DNA of 64,000 bases from Morinoia aosen (GCA_030386875.1 CM059562.1:62308201-62372200); one strand, 5' to 3'; counted from the first letter of the stretch, positions 24,649 to 38,255 are shown. Translations and numbers: made by a program. Notes: a model not told the origin generated them from the sequence alone.

Positions 24649-26287
24649 GTTTTTTCATAAGGATAATCGATTTACAATTGCATTTCCTATCAGTATACCA
24701 AATTTCATAATAAATATAAATGTTCGTAAGAGGGACGTTGTCTTTAAGTAGGTATTCAGAATTCACTTTATGCTACGATATTTGCATTTCGGTGAACAGT
24801 TTTTTTATTGCTCCACGGTAATATCAATACGATCATTTAATGAGTTTCACTCGATTGTTCAGTATGTCTGTTTCCTCCACTCTTCAACCGGTGATTGAAG
24901 TTTTGGCGTATAATATTTTTTTACTACCAATGAAATACTAATACAAAAAAATATCATTAAGAATAAATTCATCCAGCAAATCCCACCTTGTGAGCTAAAA
25001 GGTCAAAGAAAAAGATTAATACAACTGCTTAGTATAATCCGTCAAACTTTATTTTATTTTAAGCTGTAGTAAAACTACCACTGTATTATTTGAACAGTGC
25101 CAAGAGAAGATACTTTCATTGAACCAGTCTACACAATTTGTCTTTTTCTACCTTCATTCAAACCTTAAGCTATTCTTAACGGAACACACTGTCATTTTTT
25201 GCTACGCAATTCCATCGTGTTTCCAAAATCTTATTCATTATTTTCAATATTATGATGATTGCCTGATCCACAAGCACTCACGGATAATTTCTTATTCTTT
25301 TTTTAGACTGGGACTTCCTCACAAATTCTACAACTTATTCGAAGAGTCAATACCCAAGAGGAGCAGCTTGGTGACAAAGAATTAAGCTTTTAGGACCTAC
25401 GATCTGCAAATTTTTGGTTTCAGGCAGAGGTCGACCACTCGTAAAAAATAATAGAAGCAGAATGCTGATTGGGGCTTTAGTTGCTCGCTGAACTTAGGGA
25501 ATTTTGATTACTTATCTATCTACCGTACAGAGAAATTATTTTTTCTCTTTAGTCCCTCATTCTGTTCAATACGAGGGGAACTGTCATGTATACCATTGTA
25601 AAATTCGTGCCATCAAGATTGAACTTAGAATATCTGATCAGCTAAAGACTTTATAATCGGAAGAGTGGATAAGCGAAGTCCTCTAGAGGCAGGGTAAAAA
25701 ATCATTAGGAAAGAACATATGATTTTGAAATAACCCGCATGTAAACTACGTTTCAACCTGCCTTTGATATGATCCAGAGATAAAAAAAGTCCCTTGCGCT
25801 CCTGTATGTTCGAGCTGTTGGATGTGTCTGCTGATGAACAAAACATTCTCAAAATCTCGTGCGTGTCTTGCTGCACTCAATCTCAACCTATATTGCCAGT
25901 AAGAGCATACAAGGGAAAATTAATTTACACAAATACGTCTACAGATAGAGAAAACTCACATATCAGCTATGATCCATTCTTGCTCCGGAGAAAATAGTCA
26001 ATCTTTACCTGCTTACGGGGCTACACGACTATTTCTCAAACGCAAATTTTACACTCAGAGACATTTTCTGAGAATGAACGTCACGGAATAAAAATGCAGT
26101 GTAGATGGTAATCCAGGCACGTCCAATACCCTTGGGCATCGAAGCACGTGCGTGCCTATAACAGCAACACGCTTTAAGAGATTAAACATGAATATTTTGC
26201 AGGATACTCTTAGTTTCTTTCACCATTGTAGAGCCAACTTCCAAGACGACAGCTAAATTCCAAATTGATGATCGGTAACAGCTGATT

Positions 26288-26552
26288 ATGAATTTTTCTT
26301 TACTGTCTATTTTTACCTCGGAGGCAAGAACCGGTCTAGACAGTAAGATTGCTGTCATTCTCTGGGGTCTCAGTGGGTGGTTTCAGCGGGTTAGCCGTGC
26401 TTTACAAGAATGCCTAAATTCTGAAGAAAAAACATGTGAAGCTGAAGCACCTCATTTGTTACACAGAAGAGCCCCAAGCTTCAAAATCGTGAGCCTCGTA
26501 AAAAATGATCGCTGGCTTGAGCGAGAGCAAAACTTCGAGAAAAAATCTGCAG
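26288..26552 (+). CDS. candidate first coding exon, 88 codons
   Basis: An ATG opens a frame of 88 complete codons up to the donor GCAG|GTATGC, and the frame stays open beyond it to about 26584. The peptide begins MNFSLLSIFTSEARTG; residues 22-35 are hydrophobic with Trp, and the C-terminal part is charged (DRWLEREQNFEKK). Composition is richer in G+C than the surroundings. It exits in phase 1, matching the candidate exon at 26946. No family recognised. Confidence 0.3.
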
Positions 26553-26945
26553 GTATGCGTGGATATCATCACAGCAATGTGTCATGATAATCTTTTCTCT
26601 ATAAGAATTGAGAATATATAGTTCTCATGTCAGCCGTTATAGACATGAATTTATGAAATTCAAAGTTAATGGCAACACTAAAATGAACTGCATGGTTCTA
26701 AGAATCACTAAGTCAAATAGAGCATAAAAGCATTCAATAGTACTGGATGGTTGCATGATTTCTCGATTCATTGTAACGAATCTAGATGAAAAATGCGAAT
26801 GAGAACTGAAGCATTCAGCCAACCTACCCACTTTCGACCACCGCCATCAGCGCATTGGTATTGCATCAAGTACGCAGCGGTAATGAGCGACACTCGACGG
26901 TCGCGGCTGGGGGACACGCGACACCAGCAATGTCGCTTGTTTCAG

Positions 26946-27020
26946 TCCGCTGGAGAGGGAAGCACAATGCCGCAGCCTCGTTGTGCATCAAGTTACGAGG
27001 GCTTTGGCAGGCATTAGCAG
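26946..27020 (+). CDS. candidate internal exon with strong splice sites
   Basis: The acceptor TCGCTTGTTTCAG and donor AGCAG|GTAAGG are close to consensus in a GC-rich island (about 26820-27080). With two leading bases it reads 24 codons including RWRGKHNAAASLCIKLRG, in phase with the donor at 26552. A second frame is also open across the 75 bp, so the frame depends on the partner exon. Confidence 0.35.
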
Positions 27021-27099
27021 GTAAGGTTTCCAGCGAAAATCTGCCCATGTGGAGCAAAAGCATGGTGCGACAAGGATGCTGTAGCTCTTTCCATGCGTG

Positions 27100-29270
27100 G
27101 TAATTGGCATTGAGAGCTTAGAGTAGTATTAGTAAACTTTATTTGCCTTGCATAGACTGGAATATAAAATGCTAACGAGTTTTGGAAGCAATTAGCCGAT
27201 ATGCATAACATCAGTGAAAGATTTGAAGGAAATTATTTTGAGCATTGTATCGGTGAACTCTGTGAGCATTCAGCCCGTCACCTCACTAAGTAGTAATGAT
27301 TTCAACCGTGCACCTCATTTTCATACTTACAAACAACTGAATTGCGCTCTCGGCTGGCTGACTCCAAATTAAAAGCTCATACTGATTCCTTTGGCTAACC
27401 CTGTCAGATTTTGGTTACTCGCTAGCTAAAAATCTCATGTTCACGATCCATTGTCAGCCGAGCGAAGAGTTCATATTTGCTTTGAAGGTTCTTTCACCTG
27501 GTAACACTTGATAATTATAACCCAAAAAGTTCTTACTAAAAACTTTAGCTTTGCAGTAAATATTTTAGGCTACTATGCGATCAATTTCTTTTCAAATTTT
27601 AAATTCAGCACTGCAACATCAAAACATGTCAATCACCCAAAGAACTCACATGATAGTATTATTCTTTTGCTGCCACAGCATCATTCTCATTTCTTCAGAA
27701 CGTGCTGTCAACTGAAATATCAGAGAATTATTATAGAGGCAAAATTTTATAAACACTTAACATCTTAGAGGTACAACTGGCAGAGAAATGAGTTTTAAAA
27801 AATCCTCCCTTGGTTCGCGCAGCTACGGAAAAACGTACCTCCACAAACCCTTGACATCGATAGCGGAGCACTTTCGGGTGACCTCAATCATAACTAGTCC
27901 ACTTTGGCCATACTTCTGAATAAACTTCACATCCCAACACATATATCCTTGTTTGCTTTCCCATTCACTACCCAGAAATTTTTGGAAGGCTCACGGGATA
28001 ACATCAACCGCTGTTTATGAGTTTTCGTAGAGATCATAGATGTTCCTTCAAAAATCATAGTTGCTTCTAAAACTACTTTTGGTAACCAGCTATAGTTCAG
28101 TATTTTACTTTCTTCTCCTCTAATATTTATTCTAATGGGTAAATCACACTCCTCGGCATAAATTTTTATTTTTTCTGGCATTCCACATTCTTTATCTGTG
28201 TTCCTCATTTTGTTTTTTCAAACATTCGTCAAATTCAGAAACTGAATTTGTAGTATTTTCCTCGAATTTACGATGCATTTGATCAATGGGAAATTTTTCA
28301 GAGGCTCATTTAGCTCATCCAAGCCCCCACCAATTAAAACGAGCTCAAAATCAAAATGAAAAGCTTGAAAATTTCAACTTCCGCTGGTCACTTAAAGTAC
28401 AATGAACTATAAAAATCATTAACACTAACTCGCGCCTGCGTCTACTGCGTATCACATATTAGAGTGATGTAAAAGTATACGTTCCACATCACAATTGAGC
28501 CAATTTGCAATATAACACTTCAATAAAATAGTTCTCTCCCCATTGATCAGTCCTCTATCAGTCCATTTTTCATTTTGGTTGGGTGAAGTTAGCCACAATT
28601 GCTCATTTGACACATTAGCATACCATGGTAAGCTCACGCAAGAGAAGCCATTTACGAGTCCTGAGATTTGCCACACGAAATTATGAAAAGCAACGCTGAA
28701 TATGATCTATTTTAATTTGATTACAGTTAAAATCATTTTATTTGCACAAACAGACGTTTTATTAAAATTTACCCAACATAGTTTTATCAAAACTCAAATC
28801 TAAAAAAGCTTGACAGAATAGAATTTTCCACATCAGCCGACCTTTATTTTGTAGGAGTATTACTTGAATCATATTTTAAAGTGAGCTATTTTTGCCTTCA
28901 GTTTACAAACTGAGTTGCTATGACGGTGAATTCTGTACTACTGTCGCAGCTAAAGCAGACTATACAGCAGCACGGCACTGCAATGCATTAAACTACACTC
29001 ACCACTGTACTAAACTACGCTGCACTGTTTGTTTGTAATAAACACATGCATGTTCGACGCGTATACGTTGCTTAATTTATATTACAGTCCGTGACCCAGT
29101 GTGACTATTTCACACAATCGTTTCAAGGTTACGTAATACAATTTCAACTTTCAATTTAATTTTGACATTCAACTAATTGCCGCTCAAATTTGCGGCGTAA
29201 ATTTTGAACAACTTATAACATAAGGCTGTCTCTGACAACAGGTCAGGGACAGCTGAGTACATTTATAGAA
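27100..29270. other. AT-rich stretch, no supported gene
   Basis: Minus-strand frames at 28452-28676 and 27927-28208 are protein-like in composition, but I could not join them with an in-phase splice. An in-frame stop lies just upstream of the second and no acceptor falls between. Left uncalled. Confidence 0.4.
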
Positions 29271-29289
29271 TGAATAATATGGGTAAAAT

Positions 29290-29610
29290 AAGAGATACGC
29301 CAGTAAGGAGACTTCTCCAGTCTCCAAGCATCTTCGAAGAGACGACTGCCTAACGTGATGCCTCCTATGCCGGGTCGCTACCCAAGCTGGAACAAGGTCT
29401 CATTCAGCTCCACGTCGTTGCCGATGCAACGAAAAGGAAGGCCAGGCGTAGTTCAAGCTGACACTGAACGATGACGTCGGTAACGTCAAAAGAACCGGAG
29501 CTCGATCAGTGCTGTTGCACGGCCAGAAAACTTCACCCGCTACAGACGCCGGAGTGACAGAAGTAGGAACGACAGTATTACTGTCGGTGAAAGCAAAAGT
29601 GCAGTTGTGA
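29290..29610. other. GC-richer island, several short open frames
   Basis: G+C is clearly higher than in the flanks. Three plus-strand frames are open for 27 to about 51 codons each, including one from ATG at 29271 with CCA|GTAAGG as a possible donor. Because every frame looks similar, I cannot say which, if any, is coding. It could be an exon, a promoter-proximal region or a transposon fragment. Confidence 0.35.
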
Positions 29611-29639
29611 GGAAACGGATGTTTAAATTAGACTATTGT

Positions 29640-32600
29640 ATTTACGCAGTATGACAAACTTTGAGGATTGATCTATCAACGGAAAACCCACTGACCTGAG
29701 CTAATTATGCATTCAGTGTGTGTGTACACCTGTGGAGAAGTCTTATTTAAAAAACTTAGAGGAAATCAGTCGAAGGTAAGTGCTCCAGGCTGGAAAAATA
29801 GAAAGTATAGTTGAAGGTTTGATTTGATTTTAAAAAATAGAAAATAGAGTTAATTTGAGGAACCTACGGCTTACCAATAAAGTAAGAGTTTCAGCGCAAG
29901 ATCAGCGTGTTTACAAGCGGATCGATCTTTGCTGCGCGGAACTCAGCAATTAATTGAAGTTTAATTGATTAGGTTGAGTTTTAATCATTTGAATTGAGTA
30001 GCCTGAAACACTATAGATGAGAATTAAGCATTGATAGAGGGGAACTGAAAATAACGAAAATCACACGACAAACACACAAACAAAAAATATAGGGAAACAG
30101 AACATCAGGAAGGAAAGAACTTATCCAGCCACTGCGGAATCTCCGTAGCTTCACGAGATCGCACTCCTGCCAGTGCGTAGCGACCAGGCGTTGAAAGTGT
30201 TCTGTTTTACTAGCGCCCCGCTAACCCTGAGCAAACTTACCAAAACTCGTGAATACAACGAATTATTATCTAATTACTCTCGTAAAAAAATCTGAATAGA
30301 ACGGTGAGAATTTCCTCACACCAGGTCGAGTTCTGTTTAAGCAAGCTGTCAAAAATCGGCAATAACCAGCATCGTTTACGTCGCTTCGAAGTATTGACGT
30401 GCTTGTGTTTGTTCTGTTTGGTTTACCATCGCTTGGCTAACGTAACTTCAAATTATAAAATAAGTTCTTGATAACCCTGGAAGCCGATAACGAAAACCGA
30501 TAATAAAGTCTGTAGTGATTATCACGCTGTAACCCAAAACCACAGTGCCGTAACGGCGGAAAGTACATTGGTGTGAGAAGACCTAATCCAAGATGAGTAA
30601 GAGCAATCTATGATATTTTTTACCATTCAGGTGTCTGTTAACATAGCAAAAGCGTAGCAAGCTGTACACTTTTCAGCGAATGTTTCTGGAAGCCTCCATT
30701 CATTCTTAGCATAAAAGATTGGAGAAAAACTGATTAATGGGCATCTTTGTCCCGGTTCCTCCAGCTAATACAGGCAACAGTCCGTTGGACGAAGATAGCA
30801 ACTCACTTTTCAGTTTTTTGTTTATGTTTTTCTACTATTTGCGCATAGCTTGAAAGGGTAGCAGTGGATTCATTTTTATTTTGCCCATTACTAAGACATG
30901 GAGGCAAAGAGTAGGCGATCTATAAAAGAAGTTATTTCGGCTCCAAAATAAGCAACAAAATGGCCAAATTATCTAATTAGCGCTCAAGTAGGTAATAAAC
31001 ACACCTCCATATGTGGGAAAAAAACAAACAACTTATGCTTGACATTGGGTTCTATACGAATAATGCACTTTATATATTTCCTACTGTTTCAATAACACTC
31101 ATTAATACGTGTTTCCCACTTTTGACGAATGCGCATTAGCACAATTGAATTTATGCATTGTCTTTTTGAATTATGCTTATAATGGTATTTTGAGAGTAGA
31201 AAAAAAAGTTATTACCAGATTCATCACTGTCATTTTACATAAATGCCTTAGTCTCAAATACGCTCTGCAGTAGCTTCAGCTAATTCTCATGATTATTTCG
31301 CTGCGGTTCGGTGCAGGTTTTTCCAGCGATGTACGTCATAAAAGTCCTTTAGGAAACAGCTATGCAAAAAAATTTTTAACTTTTCAAATATCATTCACTG
31401 GCTCGGCATTGCTATCTAGAATGTCTGTTAGAGGTTTAAACATAAATATTGAAGACGAATTTGAATTAATTTACTTGTATACATGCCAGTACCTCACATG
31501 TATGAGAACAAAAACGGCTCGCCTCGATTTCTGACGATGACTGCCTGTCAGAAAGCAATCGTCTTGGTCGCACTAAATTGCCGAGGAATTGAAACTCCTC
31601 ACGCTGCAAAACTCTTCGGAGCTGCAACTGAGCCACCAGAAATGACCCTTTGGTAACTCATTAGTGGGGTAGAATCTGAATGACGATCACTCCTTTTTGG
31701 ATTAGAGGTTCAGCTCATCTCTAGAGATCCATACTTTAGTAGTGAAATCTTCTGTGCGGATACGCTATCTTATTGAAAGAGAAATTTGAGTACTGAACAA
31801 TTTTTTTCGTTCATTTTCTGTCAAACGTTAATTTAAATCAAAGTTTAACTCTGCGCTGTGTTTAATCTTAACCGAGGAAATAAATTAAATTTTTAAACTA
31901 TTGTGTTGCATCCGGGACTTACTGACGTAGCTTTTCTACAGGCGTAAACTTTGAGGCAATTTCTCGAACACAGCCTGGACTGGCGCTCAAAAACCTTCAA
32001 ATTTCGCGTTCTTGACGCACGAGTGTCCTCTGCATGAGCGTTCCCAGATCATAAAAACTAGCCCTCGCAAGTAAAAAGGGAAAATTCGAATATTTGTTTT
32101 GCGTGGTGAACATATAATTCAGACTCGTAAGTTTTAAAGAATAAATCAACAGGCTCCGTAAAACCACTTCTCAAATAAATTCTGGAGTCACACATGGCAG
32201 TCATATTTCATAAGCTCATTTCAGATTCCTGCTCTCGCCATGAATACTGATCTCACAGCTCTCTTAACTTCGATCGCACTGATACTTTCGTAAAGGACAA
32301 AGTTTTTTAAAATGAGGACGAGAAGTATCTTAGTGAATGAAAAACTTGAAAAACGTTCTAAGGTAAGACGCCTGTTCAATTCTTTCGAACTCTAACTCCA
32401 GCAACCTAAAACTGATCAATGTTCCTTGTGCAGTCTAAGGTCGCAATGCTTTTCACTTTAACTGCGGCAAATTCAACAAACATAGCAAACCATCGCTCTC
32501 TCTGTTGTTTTGGTAAGCCCCAATGTCTTTGTCAGTTATTGTTGCGTCGTAAAAGCAATAAGAAAAATAATCCTGTTCAATCTAAGGTCCAGTTTAATAT

Positions 32601-32680
32601 GCTCAAATGCTAGGGAAACCACACCAATACTTGTTCATATCTTGAACAAATAAAATATTAATCTCGATTTAGCGAATGTT
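29640..32680. other. AT-rich stretch, no supported gene
   Basis: Apart from a small GC-richer patch at about 30120-30240 without an open frame, nothing was recognised. The plus frame at 31289-31534 (81 codons) has no supporting context. Confidence 0.4.
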
Positions 32681-32858
32681 CTTCTCCGCTTCCCCTCACT
32701 TTCTATCCGCTTACCCTCCCTACTGAGCTCTCCTCCGGTTCTAAGGCAGGAGAGTGGCCGGAGAGGCTCAGCGGAAGCTGCAGCGCATGGGCTCATGCAT
32801 TTCAATTTGGCGGCCTGCAACGGATCACCCAGGTATGCACCGACTGCGTGATGCTGGC

Positions 32859-32893
32859 TATATATACTGCGCCAGCAAACAAAGAAAACAGTC
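32859..32893 (+). promoter_or_regulatory. candidate core promoter (TATA box and initiator-like site)
   Basis: TATATATA at 32859-32866 lies in a GC-rich island, and ACAGTC at 32888 stands about 30 bases downstream. The arthropod initiator consensus is TCAGT, so this is a one-mismatch match at the usual spacing. An ATG follows at 32924. No experimental support; TATA-like strings are common in AT-rich DNA, though less so inside a GC-rich island. Confidence 0.3.
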
Positions 32894-32923
32894 GCAAGTC
32901 GTGCCCAAACCGTTGCTGGAGAT

Positions 32924-33034
32924 ATGAACGCCTCAAGCGGCACTCGTGGAATGCAGGCTGCGACAGGCAGATGTGCGCAGATCACAAGACGTTTAGTGGC
33001 TCCGGTGAAGGAAGGGGATTCTTCTTTTGAGTAA
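32924..33034 (+). CDS. candidate short ORF or first coding exon, 36 aa
   Basis: An ATG starts 36 codons with GC-rich third positions; the peptide begins MNASSGTRGMQAATGRC. The terminal TAA overlaps GA|GTAAAG, a plausible donor, so this could be a spliced first exon as well as a free small ORF. It sits 30-35 bases downstream of the initiator-like site described above. The same island is also open on the minus strand (32635-32985). No family recognised. Confidence 0.25.
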   Translation: MNASSGTRGMQAATGRCAQITRRLVAPVKEGDSSFE

Positions 33035-33049
33035 AGCAGTCATGGTGGA

Positions 33050-36000
33050 CATACGTTTCGTTTCTTTGTTTCGACTGTTTGCTTTGCTGTTCTACGTTTG
33101 TATGGTCGGGATTTAGTGTTTTCGTTTCGTTTTATCGGCTTCTGCTTCGAGTATGGAATGTTGTAATTTAGATTGGGGTCTGGCAGGAGGTCTCAGGCAT
33201 TAATTATTTACATATTTCAATCACGAGATCAGATACTTCCACACTAGTTATAACATTGAGACTCGTATGACTAGCTTGCTTTTAGGAAAGCAATTGAGTT
33301 TATAATTTCATTTAGTGAACTGAAAATTACTCGTGATGCAGCTTAATTTTCTGACTCTTTATCTAAAGTTCACCTCTAAAATGTTCTAAATTTACTAGCT
33401 CCTATTGAATGAACTATGATATTATGGTAGTACCCCCTCTTTACATATAATATTTTTCTCACGAGCTCAAGGCTGTAATGCAAACACTTATTGCAAGGAA
33501 ACCTTTGACGGTGCGTAGAGTTGCGTCAGTGGTGCGTAGTCATTTTTATTTCATTCATAACTCTAATGAGTAATCAGCTTCACTTTGTAGCGGTAATCTT
33601 AACCGTAAGCCTTACGCAGACTGCATCCTGCGAGCTCTCGTCAATTGAGGGAGAACTGTTCCTTATTTTTTAGACCCACTGGCGCTGCCTACTCTAGCGA
33701 CAGCTATTGAATAAGTGAAGACTCGGAGACAGGAGCCTCGTTTATTTTGAAATTTTGGTAGCCATAACGTTGTGAAATTTCAAAATTAGATCGCAAACTT
33801 TTTTGGCTTAAATTTCAGTGAAATTCGCACTCAACTGAATGTACAAGTTTAAACTAAAGTATTTCTCAAAGCGTAGATTTATTGAAAAATATTTCGAACC
33901 CGAGGAATAAATATTTTTAGTGAAAATAAATTTTACAGGATTGGTTTTATTTCAATTTCTCACACAGTATTGAGGTTCGAATATTTTTTTCGCTGACTCA
34001 AAGCCGAAAAAAATACTTAATAATGCAGTGAATTATTGAGGTCCTGCGTAGAAAATTCACGAACCAGATTTTAGATATTTCTATTTATTAAGAACACACT
34101 TCTTTTTTTGTCCCGGAGACTTCTTTGTCCAGAAAACAGCAGCCTGATTTATAGATTTGGAGCTGAGAAACACTCGCGCCTGAAAATTACTTACCAAAAA
34201 GGCATCATTTGAAGGAACTGATCTCCTCACTTGTGAAATAAAATTTAAGAGTCGGGTTTACATGCTGACCATTATCGCTTATGTTAAATATTTTGGTGTG
34301 TTAGATACATCCCGATGGGTGAATGAGTTCCTTAATTTCATTTTTCATTCAATTATATCCGTTTTTCATTCATGTAGGAAGAGATGAGGGATAACAAGTG
34401 CAAGGAACAAGATCAGGGTGAAAGATAAATGCTGGCTAACGAATGAGTATGAGTCCGATTATGAATATGAATGATAAGGAAGTTAGTTTAAAATGCAATT
34501 AAAGCAAAAATGAAATAGCATCGTTTCAAATCATTGTGAGGCTAGATTCTTATCTGTTAACCAAAAAATGTATATTCGAACAAACACGATGCAAGTTTCA
34601 AAACTATAATTTCAAGCGACAATTGAGCTGATAGCAAATACAATTGAAAGCAAATGCTGTAAAAAAGTGGTAGCTTCATTAGGACCAATTCAGTCAGACA
34701 ATAGAATTAAATGGTGATATAACAAAATACTCCCACACGTAGTAATTATACACGTAATTATGAATGAATAAGAGAAAAGTACACTGACTGTTGAATTTAT
34801 TCTGGTCTGCGTCTCTCCCACGAATACATGTGGAGCGCTATGACGATTATTTCATGTATAAAAGTGCAATTAATTGATAAAGCAACATAATTTCCTACAC
34901 ATGACGTAATTCAATAGACACAAGATTAGATCAACATGAAAAAGGTAAATACGTTCAGAGTCATTCACTACATAACCAATACTTGAAATGGAACACAATG
35001 TGAAAAAAGTTCAGAGCTCAGAGCCTGACTTTTAAAGAACTTACGTCGTTATTGCAATTTAACCGGCGGTGAAAACTTTGCTGTCGACTAGCCAACGTTA
35101 CGTGCTGCTTTTCTTGAACCAAATCTTCAAATTTGAGTATTTTCCGCATATATTTTGAGCACTGAACATTTTGAGCTCAGTTCCGTAGATTTCAGCCAAC
35201 GCCCTTGAAATGGGCCATCTGAGCTTCCCCGAAGTCTTCCTAAGCCGCTACAGATGCAGTCAAGGCACAGATAGTGTCTGCTCGCTCCTCTCCTGCAAAC
35301 CCGAGTGAGATCATTGCCCTGAGCTTCCAGTGGCAAATAAAGAACTCATGCAGAAGTGGTTAGCGTCGCTATTGGCTGATGTAAGCGTTCACTGCGAGTT
35401 GGGTGTGGCAAAAATCATGATCAAATGTTCGACTTTTACATTTGTATGTAACGCAACCACATTTAATCACTAACTTTTACAAATTTTTCAATGACAACAG
35501 AAGTAGGTGTGAAGCATACGAATTATTGTTAAATAGAAACATATCAATGTCATAGACAACAAATTCAGTGCAGTCCGCCGATGCCAGTTGAATTTGAGGT
35601 CGACGTCGCTTAATTGCACGGTCTTCCAGCATTGCTGTGCACTTCACGAAATTTGGCCCGAGTTCGGATTTCAAAGTTAGCGCACGCGCTAAGTTATTAG
35701 GATTAAAGGGTGCATAAGACGGAAATTACTGGTAAGAGAGGTTTCGACTATTTTCTGTCAACTATTTCTGAAGCCAGTGACTCGAGTGGGCAGGTCCATG
35801 AGGTTTGAAAAGAATTCTTACCCTCAGCAGTTCGCTGCGCAAACTTTAAGCCACGAAATCAAAAAATAATTTTTCATTGAATACAGCCTTTTTTAGGACC
35901 ACTCAGGTGGACAAAACTATATTAATGACGTAGATTAGAGTGACACGTTACAGATTCAAACTTTTACGTAAAAAACTCTTTGAAATATTTCCTGGATTTA

Positions 36001-36260
36001 CCTAAGAGGTGAAATAGGACAGTAATAGAAACACTTCTTAAGCACTGAACTCTCATGCGTTTTAGTAAGAAATGTTTCTGGTCACAATAAAAGTGAGGAC
36101 TATGGAGGACAATTTTCTTCCAATTCTAAAACCTCAGTAGGTTGTTTCATGATTGACGTCCTCGAATTGCAATCAATTTATGAAATGGTCATCAACTTGT
36201 GTATTTTATGTGATGGAAAAACAGAGATTTGCATCTTGATAGAGATAATCTCTTGTAAAA
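33050..36260. other. AT-rich stretch, no supported gene
   Basis: No exon, RNA gene or repeat recognised. Short minus-strand frames (35127-35336, 35477-35674) are uncalled. Confidence 0.4.
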
Positions 36261-36266
36261 TCATGC

Positions 36267-36728
36267 TTATGGGCGATACTCTGCCGGAACAAGCGTCTGG
36301 TAACGTCTAAAATAGTACATGTAAGGCATTTTAAAAATAAGCCTCTCGTATTCAATATGCTTATGTTTCACATTCTCCCCCATTCGTAAAATACTGAAAA
36401 ACATCGAAATTGGTAACATATAGCAATGGTAAAATAGAGCGATCAGTGAAAGTGTTTCTTCTAACAGATTTAAGGGACGCCCCTGGTGCTCGATTCTAGT
36501 TTCGATGCGCCTCATCATTGTACGGCAGACATCATTATACGACAGCCGTAAGAACCCTGATGCAATACTTAGTGATATTTTTCTATGGGGTGAAACGAAA
36601 CTAGAATGTCCCATCGGGGCTAAATTAAGTAAAAATTGAAAAGCTACAACATCGGTAAGAAAACTTGAACTCCGCATAATTTTATTAAAGAGGTATACAT
36701 AAAAAAGCATTGCAGTCCAGGTGTGCAA
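36267..36728 (-). other. longest open frame of the window, about 153 codons, coding status unclear
   Basis: The minus-strand frame opens after an acceptor-like ATTTAG; the first real ATG is the seventh codon. It contains hydrophobic, aromatic-rich stretches (LSLIALFYHCYMLPISMFF) and arginine-rich parts (DVCRTMMRRIETRIEH), which would suit a membrane protein fragment. A frame of this length is expected roughly once or less by chance in DNA of this size and composition, so it is reported without a function. Another minus frame (36862-37149) lies just upstream and ends in a stop. Confidence 0.2.
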
Positions 36729-37294
36729 CTAAATGTCTGAGGAGTAGAGTCCCTTGAGAATTTATTTCATCTCCACGGCTGCTTTAGGAGCCTGTGGGGT
36801 ACGCCCGCTGAATAAACCAGGACGAGAAGCTAATCAGTCATCCACTCTAATTCAAGCGGAACTATCCCCCAGCACGAGGTGACGAAGGGAATTCATTATT
36901 CCAAGCGATCGTTACCTCGTGCGTCTCGTCTAGGCAGTCGAGTGGAAACAGCCTCCTGGATGTAGGAAGGATAAGGCGTCCATGGCGAATTTGATTCAAG
37001 TTTCTTGTCATCGTAACTCCTGACAAAATACACTTGGCACCCATTTGGAGTTTGAAAATACTTGAAGAAATGTAGAAAAAGGCTTGCTCTAAAAATAACA
37101 ACATGGAAAAAAGTATTCTAATAGAGCATTCACTTTTTTCTTCGATCAATCATGCAAGCTTCGATTATAGTTATTCTGTGCCGGTAATCCAGTTGATTTG
37201 AATTTAGTCATTGAATTTCGGGATTTTTTGCAGTAAATTTCATGTGTTAGAGTGACAATCATGAATTGCCAATAAAACGTTCAATTTTGAAATT

Positions 37295-37513
37295 TTGATA
37301 AATAGAAAGCATGACAAACTTCAACTTTTGAGCAAAAGTTTTGGATTTTTTAACCTCACGGGAGATGTAAATGTATTGGGAATAAAAACTCGGTGTCGTG
37401 TTCACAGCCTAACGCTCAGAAGCCATGAAGAATCTTTGCGCTACTTGAAAGCTCTGCGTTATTTTATCGAGGGCAGTAAGCTGTTTCAGCCCTTGCCTCG
37501 CCAATGCAAGTGA
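37295..37513 (+). CDS. weak candidate exon
   Basis: A plus frame of about 70 codons without a clear ATG; the peptide contains RSHEESLRYLKALRYFIEG and ends near GGCA|GTAAGC, a good donor-like site. No acceptor gives the right frame upstream. It lies about 0.75 kb before the candidate exon at 38256 on the same strand. Confidence 0.2.
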   Translation: MINRKHDKLQLLSKSFGFFNLTGDVNVLGIKTRCRVHSLTLRSHEESLRYLKALRYFIEGSKLFQPLPRQCK

Positions 37514-37799
37514 ACAACAGAGACGAGAGTTCGATGACTGTTCAATCATTTAATGCGATGAGCATCAATTTACAGACCCGACTTTATTTACAAAAGTTAT
37601 CTCCCGATACTTATCAGCATTTTCATTTTCATTGCATCTGTAAATGGTATTGGAGTTATCAAAACTTTGTCTTGCTCATTTGAATGCTTGCTTATACCGG
37701 GCAATTTTTGCTTAATAATGAGGCGGTGATCGTGGTGCAAAATTCAGTGTTACAATAAATTGTAGGCGAAAGATGAAAATTTAATGCCTGAGAATGACA

Positions 37800-37810
37800 C
37801 CCCCCCCCCC
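37800..37810. repeat. poly-C tract
   Basis: Eleven consecutive cytosines in AT-rich DNA. Length may be unreliable in the assembly. Confidence 0.9.
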
Positions 37811-38255
37811 ATTCTGTATTTACCTACCTAGGTAATTTAAACTATTCCATAAAAATTCTGGATGTAGATTTTCATTTCTAGTTTCTAGTAAATATTATGT
37901 GATACAGAAAATTTTTGTTATGAATTCAAATAACAAGCTAAGCGACATGCAAAGTGCTATGTCATTTCTTTTATTTCGACGTACGGAACCTATCAAGCAT
38001 TTCTTAACGCTCGTTCAAATTTCAATCTTTCAATGTAATCTTTAGAATGTACCGATACATCAGGTCACTCGTTCAACATTTTTTCAGAAAATTCTATTTT
38101 ACCATTTTCACTGGTTTTAAACTGCAGTTCTGCTACGTCAATAAAGTACATAAATTTTATTTTCACTTCATTCGGTGAGTAATACTTTATTGAGTAAAGC
38201 ACTGACTCCTCTTTACTCCAGCCTTTTCTCGTTAACGTGTGTTTTATTTTTCAGT

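Noticed and set aside
27927-28676. Two-exon minus-strand gene from frames at 28452-28676 and 27927-28208
   Set aside because: An in-frame TGA lies just upstream of the second frame with no acceptor between, so the two frames could not be joined in phase.
32635-32985. 116-codon minus-strand frame
   Set aside because: Long frames are expected in this GC-rich island; the plus strand has better promoter-like and splice-like context, and no domain is visible.
33044-33118. 24-codon ORF with a signal-peptide-like sequence after the candidate first exon
   Set aside because: Too short, ends in a stop immediately after the hydrophobic run, and has no independent support.
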